Assembly (NCBI GenBank): GCA_050950645.1
Contig: JBMNHZ010000010.1
Coordinates: 186,001 to 250,000, forward strand
Source of the DNA: BRH-c25 sp012519325
Lineage (GTDB): Bacteria; Bacillota; Clostridia; Lutisporales; Lutisporaceae
DNA length: 64,000 bases
Direction of reading: 5' to 3'
Position 1 is the first letter of the stretch. The number at the start of each line of letters is the position of its first letter. Both the position numbers and the translations under genes were made by a program. Below, one piece after another: positions 16,505-26,217 of this stretch. Below the pieces are notes generated by a model, which ran no database searches, was not told where the DNA came from, and saw nothing but the letters and a program-made list of their open reading frames with translations.

Positions 16505-18357
16505 TTGCAGACACCGCCTTCCTGAAGCAGATTAATACCGCAGCCGGTGCAGGCAGCCCTGCAATCTCTCGTCAGTTCTCCCTTAAGGGATTTTTTATAC
16601 TCACTCCTCAGATACTTTTTAGTTACTCCCACATCAATATGATCCCATGGGAGTATTTCGTCCAGTTCTCTTCGCCTTGCAGCGTAGAAGTCAAGATCTA
16701 CTCCTGTTTCCTTAAAGGCTTGCATCCAGGCATTAAAATTGAAATACTGGTCCCAACCGTCAAATTTGCATCCCAACTCCCATGCTTTAATGAGTACATC
16801 GCACAGCTTCCTGTCTCCTCTTGCAAACACTGCCTCCATATAGCTGACATAAGGATCATGCCAATTAAAGGTGATCTGCTTTTTCTTAATGGCCTTTTGA
16901 AGATATCTCTGTTTATCCATGAGGGTATCGATAGAATCCTGAGGCTCCCACTGAAAGGGGGTAAAGGGCTTGGGAACAAAAGAAGAAGCACTGACAGTCA
17001 CATTAAGGCCTTTTCCCCTTTTCTCCTTCGGAACCTGGTAATACCTGTCCACAACTTTGAATGCCAAACCTGCAATGCCCTGGATATCTTCCATAGTCTC
17101 TGTGGGAAGCCCTATCATAAAATACAGCTTGACCTTGCTGTAGCCTGTATCAAACGCCGCTCCTACCGAGTTAATCAGATCCTCTTCGTCTACTCCTTTG
17201 TTGATCACATTCCGCATTCTCTGAGTGCCGGCTTCAGGAGCAAATGTAAGACCGCTTTTCCTTACCTTCTGAACCTCCCTGATAAGCTTCAGCGAAAAAG
17301 AATCAATGCGAAGAGAGGGGAAAGATAATCCTATCCTGCTGCTTTGATACTTGGATACCAGACGTTTCACTAATTCATTAAGATTTGAAAAATCACCTGT
17401 TGACAATGAGGACAATGAGATTTCCTCGTATCCGGAGCTCTCAATAAGCTTATCGGCTATTTCTACCAGCTCCTCTATCTCCCTCTCCCTTACCGGCCTG
17501 TAAATCATACCTGCCTGGCAAAATCGGCAGCCTCTTGTACAGCCTCTGAATATCTCAAGCATTATTCTGTCATGTACAATATCAATGAAGGGTACCACTA
17601 TTTTGTCAGGAAAATAAGAACCCTTAAGGTTCTTTATTACCCTTTTCCGGATTTTCGCCGGAATATCTTCGCATATCGCTTTTATTTCCTTTATGGTTAA
17701 ATCCTTGTTATACTCAACACTGTAATACTTAGGTACATATACTCCCCTGACAGAAGCTGCCGTCTTTAAAAACTCATCCCTGGTGCCCCTTGAACTCTTC
17801 CACCTTCTGTAATGCTCCATAACTTCCAGCAGCTGTTCCTCACCTTCCCCAAGCATAAAAAAATCAATAATATCATATAGCGGTTCAGGATTGAATGCAC
17901 AAGGCCCGCCAGCAACAATAAAAGGATGCCCCTCATTTCTTTCGCCGGATCTTAAGGGTATTCCGGCCAGATCCAGCATATTCACGATGTTTGTATAACT
18001 CATCTCATATTGAAGGGTAAAGCCCACAAAATCAAAGCTGTCGATAAAGTCCCTGCTCTCCAGACCGAAAAGCTTGATGCCGCTTTTTCTCATTTCTTCT
18101 TCCATATCAGGCCACGGGGCAAAAACCCTCTCACAAAAAATATCCTTCTGATTATTCAACAGGTGATATAGTATTTTCATTCCAAGATGTGACATACCAA
18201 CCTCGTACACATCAGGAAAGCAAAATGCAAATCTTATGTCCACCTCTTCCGGATTCTTATGTACGCTGTTCCATTCTGTTCCTATATATCTTCCCGGCTT
18301 TTCCACCTTAGAAAGCAGTTCCTCATATATATACTCCTTAATATTATCGTATTTCAT
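16501..18357 (-). CDS. TIGR03960 family B12-binding-domain/radical SAM protein
   Basis: The N-terminal region (about 30-190) resembles a cobalamin-binding fold. The radical SAM core starts near 275 with CTRGCRFCQAGMIYRPVRER, the CxxxCxxC cluster that holds the [4Fe-4S] used to cleave S-adenosylmethionine. A C-terminal cysteine group, CRAACTGCG, at about 602-611 may bind a second metal centre. 618 residues matches the family. The substrate is unknown. Translationally coupled to the TIGR03936 protein downstream. Confidence 0.93.
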   Translation of the reverse strand: MKYDNIKEYIYEELLSKVEKPGRYIGTEWNSVHKNPEEVDIRFAFCFPDVYEVGMSHLGMKILYHLLNNQKDIFCERVFAPWPDMEEEMRKSGIKLFGLESRDFIDSFDFVGFTLQYEMSYTNIVNMLDLAGIPLRSGERNEGHPFIVAGGPCAFNPEPLYDIIDFFMLGEGEEQLLEVMEHYRRWKSSRGTRDEFLKTAASVRGVYVPKYYSVEYNKDLTIKEIKAICEDIPAKIRKRVIKNLKGSYFPDKIVVPFIDIVHDRIMLEIFRGCTRGCRFCQAGMIYRPVREREIEELVEIADKLIESSGYEEISLSSLSTGDFSNLNELVKRLVSKYQSSRIGLSFPSLRIDSFSLKLIREVQKVRKSGLTFAPEAGTQRMRNVINKGVDEEDLINSVGAAFDTGYSKVKLYFMIGLPTETMEDIQGIAGLAFKVVDRYYQVPKEKRGKGLNVTVSASSFVPKPFTPFQWEPQDSIDTLMDKQRYLQKAIKKKQITFNWHDPYVSYMEAVFARGDRKLCDVLIKAWELGCKFDGWDQYFNFNAWMQAFKETGVDLDFYAARRRELDEILPWDHIDVGVTKKYLRSEYKKSLKGELTRDCRAACTGCGINLLQEGGVCK

Positions 18358-18442
18358 TTATTCCTCCTAAATTATTTTGCTTCACTTCGCTTAGCAAAAG
18401 GCAATAGATTTAGCCGTGCTTCGAAGCCCTGCCGTAATCCCA

Positions 18443-18471
18443 TTGCCAATAGCCCACAGCCCATAGCCTAT
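18443..18471. repeat. Heptanucleotide micro-array (ATAGCCC type)
   Basis: Seven-base steps ATAGCCC, ACAGCCC and ATAGCCT at 18449-18469, with a degenerate ATTGCCA unit before them, lie in the 173-bp gap between spoIVFB and the radical SAM gene. Similar but unrelated 7-bp arrays occur at 14209, 55677 and 55743. Confidence 0.6.
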
Positions 18472-18530
18472 CGTAAACAAATTTTCTGGTCATAATCATA
18501 TTATTACATAATTATAGTATAAAATTCTAC

Positions 18531-19382
18531 TTAAAGTTTATCTCCCCCGTTAGTTATTTGTCCAATTCTTCCGTCATATCCGTATTTTAGAAAACCTTCT
18601 ATTATTTCATCTTCATTCAGCATCCTTTTTATCCTGCCCTTTTCATCTGACACTTCTACGCAGCACAAAGTCACAGGGCTGAATTTGTTTACAACCAGTC
18701 TTATAGGAGTATTCTCCTGTGCTTTTATAAATCTTTTTCTTATCTGTCCAAGGGCTATCATTGTTTTCTTAGTGTTGTTACCGGTAAACAGATAATAATA
18801 CGAGCTGTTTTTCTCTTCCTTTAAAGCTCCTATATATATGAAAACAGCTGCAATTATCAATGCCACGCTTCTGCTTCCCGCCATCAGCATGCAGATATTG
18901 TATCCCAGAAATAGAAAAGCTGCAATCTTTCCTGCCGAAGCTAATATCTTTGTTGCCTGCCTGTATCCTATGAAGAAGCAAAGCAGATTTCTTGCAATTT
19001 TGCCTCCATCCAGAGGTATTACCGGCAGAAGGTTGAACAAGCAAATAATCAGATTATATCTGAAGACTGACTCCAATACCTCCGAATACTCTCTAAAAAA
19101 ACCGAATGCCAGCGCTAATACGAGGCTTGAGGCAGGCCCTGCTGCTGAAACCACCGCTTCTGCAGTGCCTCCCAGCTTAGATAATTCCTCCATCCTGGAT
19201 ATCCCTCCGTAGGGCATAAGCTCAACTTCATACACCTTGATTCTTAACTTTTTTGCTACTAATACATGTCCGAGTTCGTGAATAATTACACCGGCAAACA
19301 TTATCAGTGACCGCTGCAGCCAGCCTATAATGCAGCTGACAAATAAAAAAAGGATAAAAAAAATATTTAATTTTATCCTCAC
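18531..19382 (-). CDS. spoIVFB: SpoIVFB-like site-2 (M50) intramembrane metalloprotease
   Basis: In Bacillus SpoIVFB cleaves pro-sigma-K in the mother cell after a forespore signal. The zinc-binding motif HELGH is in the first membrane block and the third ligand motif NLLPVIPLDGG follows, with several hydrophobic segments between. The C-terminal ~90 residues form a soluble CBS-like domain that may sense ATP. TTG at 19397 lies next to the GGGGG site; GTG 19382 has 8-base spacing and is preferred. It is paired with a SpoIVFA-like gene, supporting the sporulation role. Confidence 0.9.
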   Translation of the reverse strand: MRIKLNIFFILFLFVSCIIGWLQRSLIMFAGVIIHELGHVLVAKKLRIKVYEVELMPYGGISRMEELSKLGGTAEAVVSAAGPASSLVLALAFGFFREYSEVLESVFRYNLIICLFNLLPVIPLDGGKIARNLLCFFIGYRQATKILASAGKIAAFLFLGYNICMLMAGSRSVALIIAAVFIYIGALKEEKNSSYYYLFTGNNTKKTMIALGQIRKRFIKAQENTPIRLVVNKFSPVTLCCVEVSDEKGRIKRMLNEDEIIEGFLKYGYDGRIGQITNGGDKL

Positions 19383-19420
19383 AATTTGAACCCCCAATGT
19401 TACTAATCATAACTGTCTTT

Positions 19421-20155
19421 CTATTGTGTTTTAATCAGCATTTCCATAGGGCTGACAGGCTTTCCGTCCTCCTGAATCTCGAAATGTAAATGCGGTCCTG
19501 AAGTAATCCCCGTATCTCCTACCTCTCCGATTATTTCTCCCTGTTGAACTTTCTGTCCCTCTTCAACTATTATTTTGTAGCAGTGGGCATAGATTACATC
19601 ATATTTGCCGCTCCTTATGCATACGTACCTTCCGTATGTTTCATCCTCCCCCACCTTTACTACCGTTCCCGACGAGGAAGACTTTATAGGTGTTCCTACT
19701 TCAGCATCTATATCTATTCCGGTATGCATTCTTACTGTTTGAAACACAGGATGGATTCTTTCACCGTATTCCGATGTTATTTCACCTTCTACAGGCATAA
19801 TGAAGCTTGGGCTGTCTTCAAATATTTCCATCCCCACTTCAGCAACTCCAAGGTTTTTCTTTGCCTCTGGTATTATATTCCCGATGTTCTGAAATGTTCC
19901 CAATACTTTTAAAAAATCTATGTTCCAATTTATTGTGGTTCTTATCCCGTCGGAAATCATATTTGTAAAGCCTACATTGATGCTGTTCACCAATAGTACT
20001 GCTGCTATGGCTGCAATAGATATAAAGGACTGAATCAGAAACCTGTCCCAAAAACTTTTTTCGCCGTATTTCCTGGGCCTGAAGGCAGTGCTGAATTTTC
20101 TATATTCCTTTATGTATTTTGGTCTGGGAATATTTTCAAAATTATTGTTGTTCAT
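19421..20155 (-). CDS. spoIVFA: SpoIVFA-like membrane-anchored M23 (LytM) domain protein
   Basis: SpoIVFA inhibits and anchors SpoIVFB in the outer forespore membrane. This protein (about 244 residues) has a cytosolic N-terminus, one membrane helix (about 58-76) and an M23 domain (about 140-240). Unlike a dead LytM domain, it keeps metal-ligand motifs: HTGIDI (H and D) and GPHLHFEI (HxH). It could therefore be an active endopeptidase or simply a less degenerate form. ATG 20155 with GAGAGG upstream gives the start MNNNNFENIP. It lies 38 bp ahead of spoIVFB. Confidence 0.85.
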   Translation of the reverse strand: MNNNNFENIPRPKYIKEYRKFSTAFRPRKYGEKSFWDRFLIQSFISIAAIAAVLLVNSINVGFTNMISDGIRTTINWNIDFLKVLGTFQNIGNIIPEAKKNLGVAEVGMEIFEDSPSFIMPVEGEITSEYGERIHPVFQTVRMHTGIDIDAEVGTPIKSSSSGTVVKVGEDETYGRYVCIRSGKYDVIYAHCYKIIVEEGQKVQQGEIIGEVGDTGITSGPHLHFEIQEDGKPVSPMEMLIKTQ

Positions 20156-20250
20156 ATATCCTCTCCCCCAAGGTTCTTTATGAATCAATATATATATATT
20201 TGTTTTCCCGGGGAATTATGTCCAAAAAAATGAATAATGCGACGCAGCCA

Positions 20251-20338
20251 GTTTGCAGTCATATTCGCGGAGCAAGAGGACATGGGGACGTTTCCCCTGT
20301 CTCACTGAAAGCGAGACAGGGGAAACGTCCCCATGTCC
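20251..20338. repeat. Hairpin repeat family, copy B (minE-spoIVFA)
   Basis: Perfect 26-bp arms at 20278-20303 and 20313-20338 with loop ACTGAAAGC, core GGGGACGTTTCCCCTGTC. The 27 bp before it (TTTGCAGTCATATTC...) match the DNA before copy D at 61172, so the repeated unit is longer than the hairpin. GAATAATGCGACGCAG at 20232 also recurs beside copy A. Confidence 0.88.
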
Positions 20339-20353
20339 TTCTTCTCCAAATGT

Positions 20354-20402
20354 GAAAAAGGATATCTCAGACTACTTGTTGAGTAATTGTAAGATATCCC
20401 TC
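20354..20402 (-). terminator. Terminator after minE
   Basis: GGATATCT (20360-20367)/AGATATCC (20392-20399) with partly paired interior, followed on the minus strand by CTTTTTC. Its sequence resembles the terminator at 45797-45841. Confidence 0.7.
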
Positions 20403-20407
20403 TGTTT

Positions 20408-20689
20408 CTAAATATTACTATGGCCTTTCATTCTTGTTATGGGTATATTGGCAACCAAAGCGGGTACCGTTGAATTATCAATCTCTCTTTTTGTTCTTGT
20501 AAGCTTGATTTCAAGTCCTTCTTCGTCAATTTCCATATAATCAGATATTACCTTAATCAGTTCTCCCTTTATCATTTCAAGAAATTGAGGAGATACATTA
20601 GCCCTGTCATGGATCAATACCAGTTTGAGTCTTTCCTTCGCTATATCCTTACTGCTTGCACTTCTGTTAAACCATTTAAACAAGTCCAC
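20408..20689 (-). CDS. minE: Cell division topological specificity factor MinE
   Basis: MinE stimulates MinD ATPase and, with MinCD, keeps the Z ring at midcell by pole-to-pole oscillation. The N-terminal membrane-targeting and anti-MinCD helix (VDLFKWF...SSKDIAKERLKLVLIHDRA) and the C-terminal dimerisation domain (ISDYMEIDEEGLEIKL) are clear. GTG at 20689 has AGGAGG 8 bases upstream; the earlier GTG at 20698 overlaps that site. Gene order minC-minD-minE on one strand. Confidence 0.95.
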   Translation of the reverse strand: MDLFKWFNRSASSKDIAKERLKLVLIHDRANVSPQFLEMIKGELIKVISDYMEIDEEGLEIKLTRTKREIDNSTVPALVANIPITRMKGHSNI

Positions 20690-20704
20690 AACTAACACCT
20701 CCTC

Positions 20705-21511
20705 TTACTGCTTTTTCTTATTCAATCCAAAAAGTCTTGCCATTCTCTTGAAAAAACCATCATCCGATTCAAAATTCATAAATGGAATGTCTTCTCCCAT
20801 TATCCTTCTTACTATATTCCTGTAGGCTTGTCCCGCCAGAGATTGTTCTATTGCTATGGCTGGTTCTCCCCTGTTGGTGGAAACAACAATCATATCATCA
20901 TCGGGAACCACCCCCAGAAGATCAATGGCAAGTATATCAATCATGTCGTCAATATTCATCATATCCCCGCGTTTAACCATTTCCATCTTGATCCTGTTTA
21001 TTATAAGCATAGGATTCCTTAATCCGCTTGCCTCCAAAAGACCAATAATCCTATCCGCGTCTCTTACTGCAGACACCTCGGGAGTAGTAACAACAATTGC
21101 CTTATTTGCCCCTGCTATCGCATTCTTGAAGCCCTGTTCAATACCCGCGGGACAGTCCAATATTACATAATCAAACTCCTCTGAAAGATCTCCTACGAGT
21201 TTTTGCATCTGTTCGGGGTTCACCGCGTTTTTATCTTTTGTTTGTGCTGCCGGAAGCAGGTACAGGTTAGTATACCTCTTATCCTTTATAAGAGCTTGTC
21301 TTTGCCTGCAGACACCTTCTACTACATCCACAAGATCATACACTATTCTATTTTCCAAACCCATTACGACATCCAGATTTCTAAGTCCTATATCTGCATC
21401 AACCAGAACAACACTCTTCCCTTTTAGCGACAAACCGGTTCCTATATTAGCCGTAGTAGTTGTTTTCCCAACTCCGCCTTTCCCTGATGTAACAACGATT
21501 ACTTCACCCAT
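20705..21511 (-). CDS. minD: Septum site-determining ATPase MinD
   Basis: MinD is a deviant-Walker ATPase that binds the membrane and recruits MinC. The deviant P-loop SGKGGVGKTT sits at the N-terminus, DCPAGIE at Walker B, and a C-terminal amphipathic membrane-targeting helix (FFKRMARLFGLNKKK) is visible. Two ATGs are adjacent; the second, at 21511, has better spacing from GGAGG. Confidence 0.96.
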   Translation of the reverse strand: MGEVIVVTSGKGGVGKTTTTANIGTGLSLKGKSVVLVDADIGLRNLDVVMGLENRIVYDLVDVVEGVCRQRQALIKDKRYTNLYLLPAAQTKDKNAVNPEQMQKLVGDLSEEFDYVILDCPAGIEQGFKNAIAGANKAIVVTTPEVSAVRDADRIIGLLEASGLRNPMLIINRIKMEMVKRGDMMNIDDMIDILAIDLLGVVPDDDMIVVSTNRGEPAIAIEQSLAGQAYRNIVRRIMGEDIPFMNFESDDGFFKRMARLFGLNKKKQ

Positions 21512-21563
21512 CATACTACCTCCATTATTTATTGTATCAGCCTATATAATGATATCGTATATT

Positions 21564-22229
21564 CTATCTGTTTTTCAAATATGGCTCAACAACTATCATT
21601 CCTTGTTTTACCAATGCAATTTCAGGATTTTCCGGCTCACTGCCCATTCCATCAGGAGACCTTGTTATTATATCTCCTATTCTCAGCTGAGAAGGCTGCA
21701 TTTTATATGCAGCAATGAATGCACCGTAGTCACCACTGGCTCCTGCATGGATAATTCCTCTTACAGTTCCCAATATTATTACAGATCCGGCCGCTTTAAT
21801 ATGAGCTCCGGGATTCACATCCCCAATTACCACCACATTCCCTTTATACTGAATTAACTGTCCGGATCTGAGTGTTGTTCTGACTATAAGCGCTTCCCCT
21901 TTGTATACATATTCAAAAGGAAGCTGTTCCAGCATTTCCGTTCTTTTTACTGCGGAACGCTCCTCCTGTACAAAATGTTTTTTATCACTATAATCTCCTA
22001 CTACTGTCATGCCATATTCCTGCTCCATTACTTCTCTAAGCTCATCAAACTCTTCCTTAGTCAGTTCCTTTCCCTTGAAGTTCATAACCTTTGCTCCTTC
22101 AAAAAAACGCTTGGAAGGCTTGATCTTTCTTTCCAGATTATACTTAATGGTATTCAAATCCATTTCTTCCTTGAGAATTATATATAATCCTTCTTTTGTA
22201 CCTTTGAATATTACTGCATTTTCAGCCAT
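21564..22229 (-). CDS. minC: Septum site-determining protein MinC
   Basis: MinC blocks FtsZ polymerisation where MinD recruits it. The N-terminal FtsZ-inhibiting domain (about 1-95) is followed by the beta-helical C-terminal MinD-binding domain with repeated glycine turns (GNVVVIGDVNPGAHIKAAGSV..., RIGDIITR). GGGGG lies 7 bases before ATG 22229. The open frame extends to 22259, but that would place the site inside the gene. Confidence 0.95.
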   Translation of the reverse strand: MAENAVIFKGTKEGLYIILKEEMDLNTIKYNLERKIKPSKRFFEGAKVMNFKGKELTKEEFDELREVMEQEYGMTVVGDYSDKKHFVQEERSAVKRTEMLEQLPFEYVYKGEALIVRTTLRSGQLIQYKGNVVVIGDVNPGAHIKAAGSVIILGTVRGIIHAGASGDYGAFIAAYKMQPSQLRIGDIITRSPDGMGSEPENPEIALVKQGMIVVEPYLKNR

Positions 22230-22337
22230 AGCAGTACCCCCTGTTTCCAGCTGTATCATGTATAAATACTTAGTCTAATATAATTTCTTCATAATTGCTA
22301 TAAATCCTTCTTTCCTGTGAAAAAAAGCATTTTTTGC

Positions 22338-24779
22338 CTATGGTACTATTTCATTATCCATATGCATATTGTCTTTTGTCTCCTCGGGAACCAGATAGGC
22401 CTCTATTATTTCCCTGGCAACAGGCGCGGGATAATTACCATGGCCTCCCTGAGTTATCATAACCACAACGGCAATCTCGGGCTTTTCATAGGGGGCAAAG
22501 GCCGCAAACCATGCATGAGCATCATAACCTTTTCCCACCTCCGCAGTTCCCGTTTTTCCGGATATGATAACCTTGCTGCCGACAAAAGCACTTCTAGCTG
22601 TTCCGCCGATTTCGTTGGTAACAGCATACATTCCTTTCTTTATTGCTTCCAGATTGGCCGGCGAAATATCTATCTTCTCAACTACCTCCGGTTGTTTTTG
22701 AAGCTTTAGGGTACCATCATAACCTATGACCTTATCTACCAGATACGGCTTATACCTTGTACCCCCATTTGCTATTGTAGCAACTGCATTTACAAACTGA
22801 AGAGGAGTGACATCGTTCATTCCCTGTCCTATAGTTGCATTCAATACTTCCCCGGGCTGATATTTACTTCCATGGATATACTGCCATACTCTGTTTATGG
22901 ATTTGCTATCAGTGATTCCCAGTTCTTTAAGCCTTTTTCGTACCTGGGCTTCACCGGGATTATCGTCAATATATTTTTTGATTTCATCGCGTATTTCCTG
23001 ATCATCAATTTTCAGGTTGTTTACAAGATAGTTATCCAAATACCTTTTATACGATGCCTTTTTATTTTCAGGCCCTTCTACGGTTCCTTTATACTCCGAG
23101 ATTAACTCAATACCAGTATACGCACCGAAGCCGAATTTCTTTGCGTATTTTTCAAATACTTCTCCTCCCATTCTTCTGCCAACCTCAAAGAAGAAATAGT
23201 TGCAAGAATTCTTAATTGCTTGGGTTACATTCTGATTGTAATGAGGCCTGCCTGTAGATTTAAAAATGGAGCAGGATGGTGAGACGCCAGGTACTGCCGT
23301 ATAATAGCCTTTATCATATATCGTCTCTGAAGGTGTTATTACCTTGCTTCCCAATCCTGCCACTGCACTAACCAGCTTCATGGTCGAACCGGGAGGAAGA
23401 GTCGCTGAAATCGCATTATTCATAAGCGGCTTTGGGGCATATACATCCTTGCTTTCCGGCTGCAGATCTTTCCAATCCTTACTGCTGATTCCTGCTGCAA
23501 ATAGATTCGGGTCAAATTTTGGCTCACTTGCCATAGCAAGAACCTTTCCTGTATTCACATCAATTGCCACCGCAGCTCCGGAGGTTGCATTAGGATATGG
23601 TTTACCCTTTACTATACCCTTTCTAATATTCTCCATGGTTTTTGCCAATGATTCTTCTGCAATTTTCTGAAGCTTGGCATCAATAGTCAGAAAAACAGTA
23701 TTACCGGGGACAGGATCTATTTCATTTATTGTATTTATCAGCGTACCGTTTACATCTACTTCTATCTGCCTGGAACCATCCTTGCCCTTAAGGTATTCTT
23801 CCATAGAATTCTCTATTCCTGACTTTCCAATCAGATCCTGGGGAGTATATCCTTTTTTTGACAGTTCCTCAAGCTCGCTTCCGATCATACCCATATAACC
23901 GATAATATGGCTGGCAAAATCCCCTCCAGCATATGACCTGATGGGCTTCTGGATTATCTCCACCCCGGGAAGGAAAATTTTGCTTTCTTCTATTTTTGCT
24001 CTTGTTTCCATCTTGATATTTGCTGCTATCTCTACCGGCTCATAGGCCTTAAATCTGTTCTGTCCGACCAGGTACTTGACAGCCAGGATTTTTTTTGCCT
24101 TTTCATCATCGTATATATCTCTGGGAATGTTATATTTGCTGCAAAGTACATCAAATATCTCCCAGGCAGTCTTTTCGGGTTCGAAACCATTGTTTTCCTT
24201 CCATTTTAATTCAGACTTCTTATAGTCGAATTGGAAATCATTGACGTCAAAGGGCAGTTCCACCCCTTTTTCATCCCTGAGAATCTCATAGGCTTCGAGA
24301 TCAATAGTGTCCGGTGGAATGTCATAATCCAGCCTCAGCTTCATAAAAGCATCCCTTGCGGTTGAACCTTCAGGAATACCGTACTTCTTCTTCCAGTTGC
24401 TCTCATCATCCTGATATGAAAACCTGATGGGATTTATGAGTATTGGTATTTCATCCTTATAAGTATCACCGTTCTGTTCGATTATATTGATTACAGACAG
24501 TGCAATATCATTTAACGTATCCTGGGGTACTTCGGTTTTCATTATATTTACAGAATAGCTCTGCTTGTTTCCCGCAATAAGCCGTCCGAACTTGTCTACA
24601 ATATGCCCTCTGGGTGCAGTTACTGAAATATTCCTTGTCCTCAAGGTCTCAGACTTTTTTCGGTAATATTCCCCTTTTACCAGCTGCAAGTCTGCCAATC
24701 TGAATGCCATAACCAAAAAAATCAAGACTATGACCGCCCTGATGATATCAATCCTATCTTTAAAATATTTCTTAAACAT
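22338..24779 (-). CDS. mrdA: Penicillin-binding protein 2 (elongasome transpeptidase)
   Basis: A class B PBP that cross-links peptidoglycan during lateral wall growth with MreBCD and RodA. One N-terminal membrane helix (about 14-31), the PBP dimerisation domain (RTRNISVTAPRGHIVDKFGRLIA) and the transpeptidase domain with STMK (S465), SCN in IKNSCNYFF and KTGT at about 742 are present. At 813 residues it is longer than the usual 600-700. A large insert at about 140-240 and another before the SCN-KTG stretch (DDQEIRDEIKKYIDD..., about 600-650) account for this, as in other clostridial PBP2s. Directly downstream of mreD. Confidence 0.95.
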   Translation of the reverse strand: MFKKYFKDRIDIIRAVIVLIFLVMAFRLADLQLVKGEYYRKKSETLRTRNISVTAPRGHIVDKFGRLIAGNKQSYSVNIMKTEVPQDTLNDIALSVINIIEQNGDTYKDEIPILINPIRFSYQDDESNWKKKYGIPEGSTARDAFMKLRLDYDIPPDTIDLEAYEILRDEKGVELPFDVNDFQFDYKKSELKWKENNGFEPEKTAWEIFDVLCSKYNIPRDIYDDEKAKKILAVKYLVGQNRFKAYEPVEIAANIKMETRAKIEESKIFLPGVEIIQKPIRSYAGGDFASHIIGYMGMIGSELEELSKKGYTPQDLIGKSGIENSMEEYLKGKDGSRQIEVDVNGTLINTINEIDPVPGNTVFLTIDAKLQKIAEESLAKTMENIRKGIVKGKPYPNATSGAAVAIDVNTGKVLAMASEPKFDPNLFAAGISSKDWKDLQPESKDVYAPKPLMNNAISATLPPGSTMKLVSAVAGLGSKVITPSETIYDKGYYTAVPGVSPSCSIFKSTGRPHYNQNVTQAIKNSCNYFFFEVGRRMGGEVFEKYAKKFGFGAYTGIELISEYKGTVEGPENKKASYKRYLDNYLVNNLKIDDQEIRDEIKKYIDDNPGEAQVRKRLKELGITDSKSINRVWQYIHGSKYQPGEVLNATIGQGMNDVTPLQFVNAVATIANGGTRYKPYLVDKVIGYDGTLKLQKQPEVVEKIDISPANLEAIKKGMYAVTNEIGGTARSAFVGSKVIISGKTGTAEVGKGYDAHAWFAAFAPYEKPEIAVVVMITQGGHGNYPAPVAREIIEAYLVPEETKDNMHMDNEIVP

Positions 24780-24803
24780 ATTATCACCTACCCCCCGAAA
24801 CCC

Positions 24804-25322
24804 CTAATATATCCTCTTATCCATAAAAGGAGCTTCATCCAGCTTGTAGACAATCCGATACACAATTGCACCAATTGCCGCATTATATAATGCCTGAGGC
24901 AGGATTACCCGCAACAGCATATTCATATATGAGCCCCCTGCAATTGGAAAGTTATTGGAAAAATAAGAAAGCAGTATAAAGCTGTGCTGATAAATAATAA
25001 TTGCAGCAAGATTAAAAATGAGCGGAGGAATGAAGCTGTTTTTAAATACGTTTTCATGAGCCTGTCCTATTATGTATCCGGTCACCATATAAGACAATGC
25101 ATTGATACCAATGACTTTCGCATACATAATATCCAACATCAATCCTATTCCAAGACCTGTAAAGGCGCCAAAGGAGCTTCCCCTCAAAATTGCATATGCT
25201 ACTATTATCATTATCGAAAAATCCGGTTTAATACCGTTGATGCGAGTATATTGAAATAATGTCGATTCAAGAATGACATTAAAAACAGACAGTATGCATA
25301 TAACTGCTATTCTCACAAGCAA
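24804..25322 (-). CDS. mreD: Rod shape-determining protein MreD
   Basis: MreD is a polytopic membrane partner of MreC and MreB in the rod-shape complex. The 172 residues contain about five or six hydrophobic segments and the family stretch GIKPDFSIMIIVAYAILRGSSFGAFTGLGIGLMLD near the front. Identity rests on this pattern and its place between mreC and the PBP2 gene. Confidence 0.92.
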   Translation of the reverse strand: MLVRIAVICILSVFNVILESTLFQYTRINGIKPDFSIMIIVAYAILRGSSFGAFTGLGIGLMLDIMYAKVIGINALSYMVTGYIIGQAHENVFKNSFIPPLIFNLAAIIIYQHSFILLSYFSNNFPIAGGSYMNMLLRVILPQALYNAAIGAIVYRIVYKLDEAPFMDKRIY

Positions 25323-25389
25323 CCTCCCATATGTTTCGCGTCAAGCGAAACGTATTCATTGATTCATATGTCGTGAAAAATAATAATTT

Positions 25390-26199
25390 TTATTCAATAG
25401 GTATAATTACAAATACCTCTTCAAGTCTTTTAAAGTCTACAGAAGGCTCTACAGTTACTATTTTCTGCAGCTTTTTCTCCTGCTTCTCCACACTCTTCAC
25501 TTTGCCTATGTACAGCCCCTTTGGTAAAGTGCTGTACTCTGAAGTAATTATATCATCACCCTTGACTATGTCCGCCTCAAGTTCCATTATTGCCGTAACG
25601 TTAGAGTTCGCACTGCCTGAAACAATGCCCATATCCCTTGTCCTGTTTACGATTATGCTTACGGAGCTTCTTTCATCGATTATTGCCATAAGTTTTGAAT
25701 AATTTGCACCTACCTCGATTACTTTACCAACAAGATAACCATGGCCTGCTATTACAGCATTATTGACTTGAATCCCATCTTTGGATCCTTTATTTATCGT
25801 ATATACATCATACCAATTCCCTGGATCTCTTCCGGTAACATTGGCTCCAATATATTTGTACTGCGCATTTGCATCCTTGAATTCCAAAAGACTTCTCAGC
25901 CTGCTGTTCTCCAGTGCCATTTGTATAAGCTGCCTGTTTTGCTCTTTCAGCTTTTCCACTTCTTCCTTAAGGTTCTCATTCTCGGTTTTAAGATTTCTCA
26001 AATCGTATAAGTTCTTAAAGGTATTCTTAAAAAACTCCCCGGAAGAGTAAAATACTCTTTGAACAGGAGTAATAATTCTTCCAAGTAAACCATCAATCAC
26101 ACCAGGTCTTGTCCTACCCTGAGAAGTAAAAGCAATCAATGATATCAACAATATTGATATTAATACAACAGAAACAAGAAGTTTATTCCTAATTCTCAT
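25390..26199 (-). CDS. mreC: Rod shape-determining protein MreC
   Basis: MreC is a bitopic scaffold that links MreB to PBP2. A membrane helix (about 7-24), a coiled coil (about 65-100; NENLKEEVEKLKEQNRQL) and the beta-rich MreC core (VTGRDPGNWYDVYTINKGSKDGI, ...VIAGHGYLVGKVIEVG) are in the standard order. Length 269 is typical. A short GTTTCGC/GCGAAAC hairpin (25333-25351) lies in the gap to mreD. Confidence 0.95.
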   Translation of the reverse strand: MRIRNKLLVSVVLISILLISLIAFTSQGRTRPGVIDGLLGRIITPVQRVFYSSGEFFKNTFKNLYDLRNLKTENENLKEEVEKLKEQNRQLIQMALENSRLRSLLEFKDANAQYKYIGANVTGRDPGNWYDVYTINKGSKDGIQVNNAVIAGHGYLVGKVIEVGANYSKLMAIIDERSSVSIIVNRTRDMGIVSGSANSNVTAIMELEADIVKGDDIITSEYSTLPKGLYIGKVKSVEKQEKKLQKIVTVEPSVDFKRLEEVFVIIPIE

Positions 26200-26217
26200 T
26201 TTCTACCTCACAAAATC

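Noticed and set aside
16639..17328. 229-residue plus-strand frame
   Set aside because: Lies entirely antisense to the radical SAM gene and has no recognisable domain.
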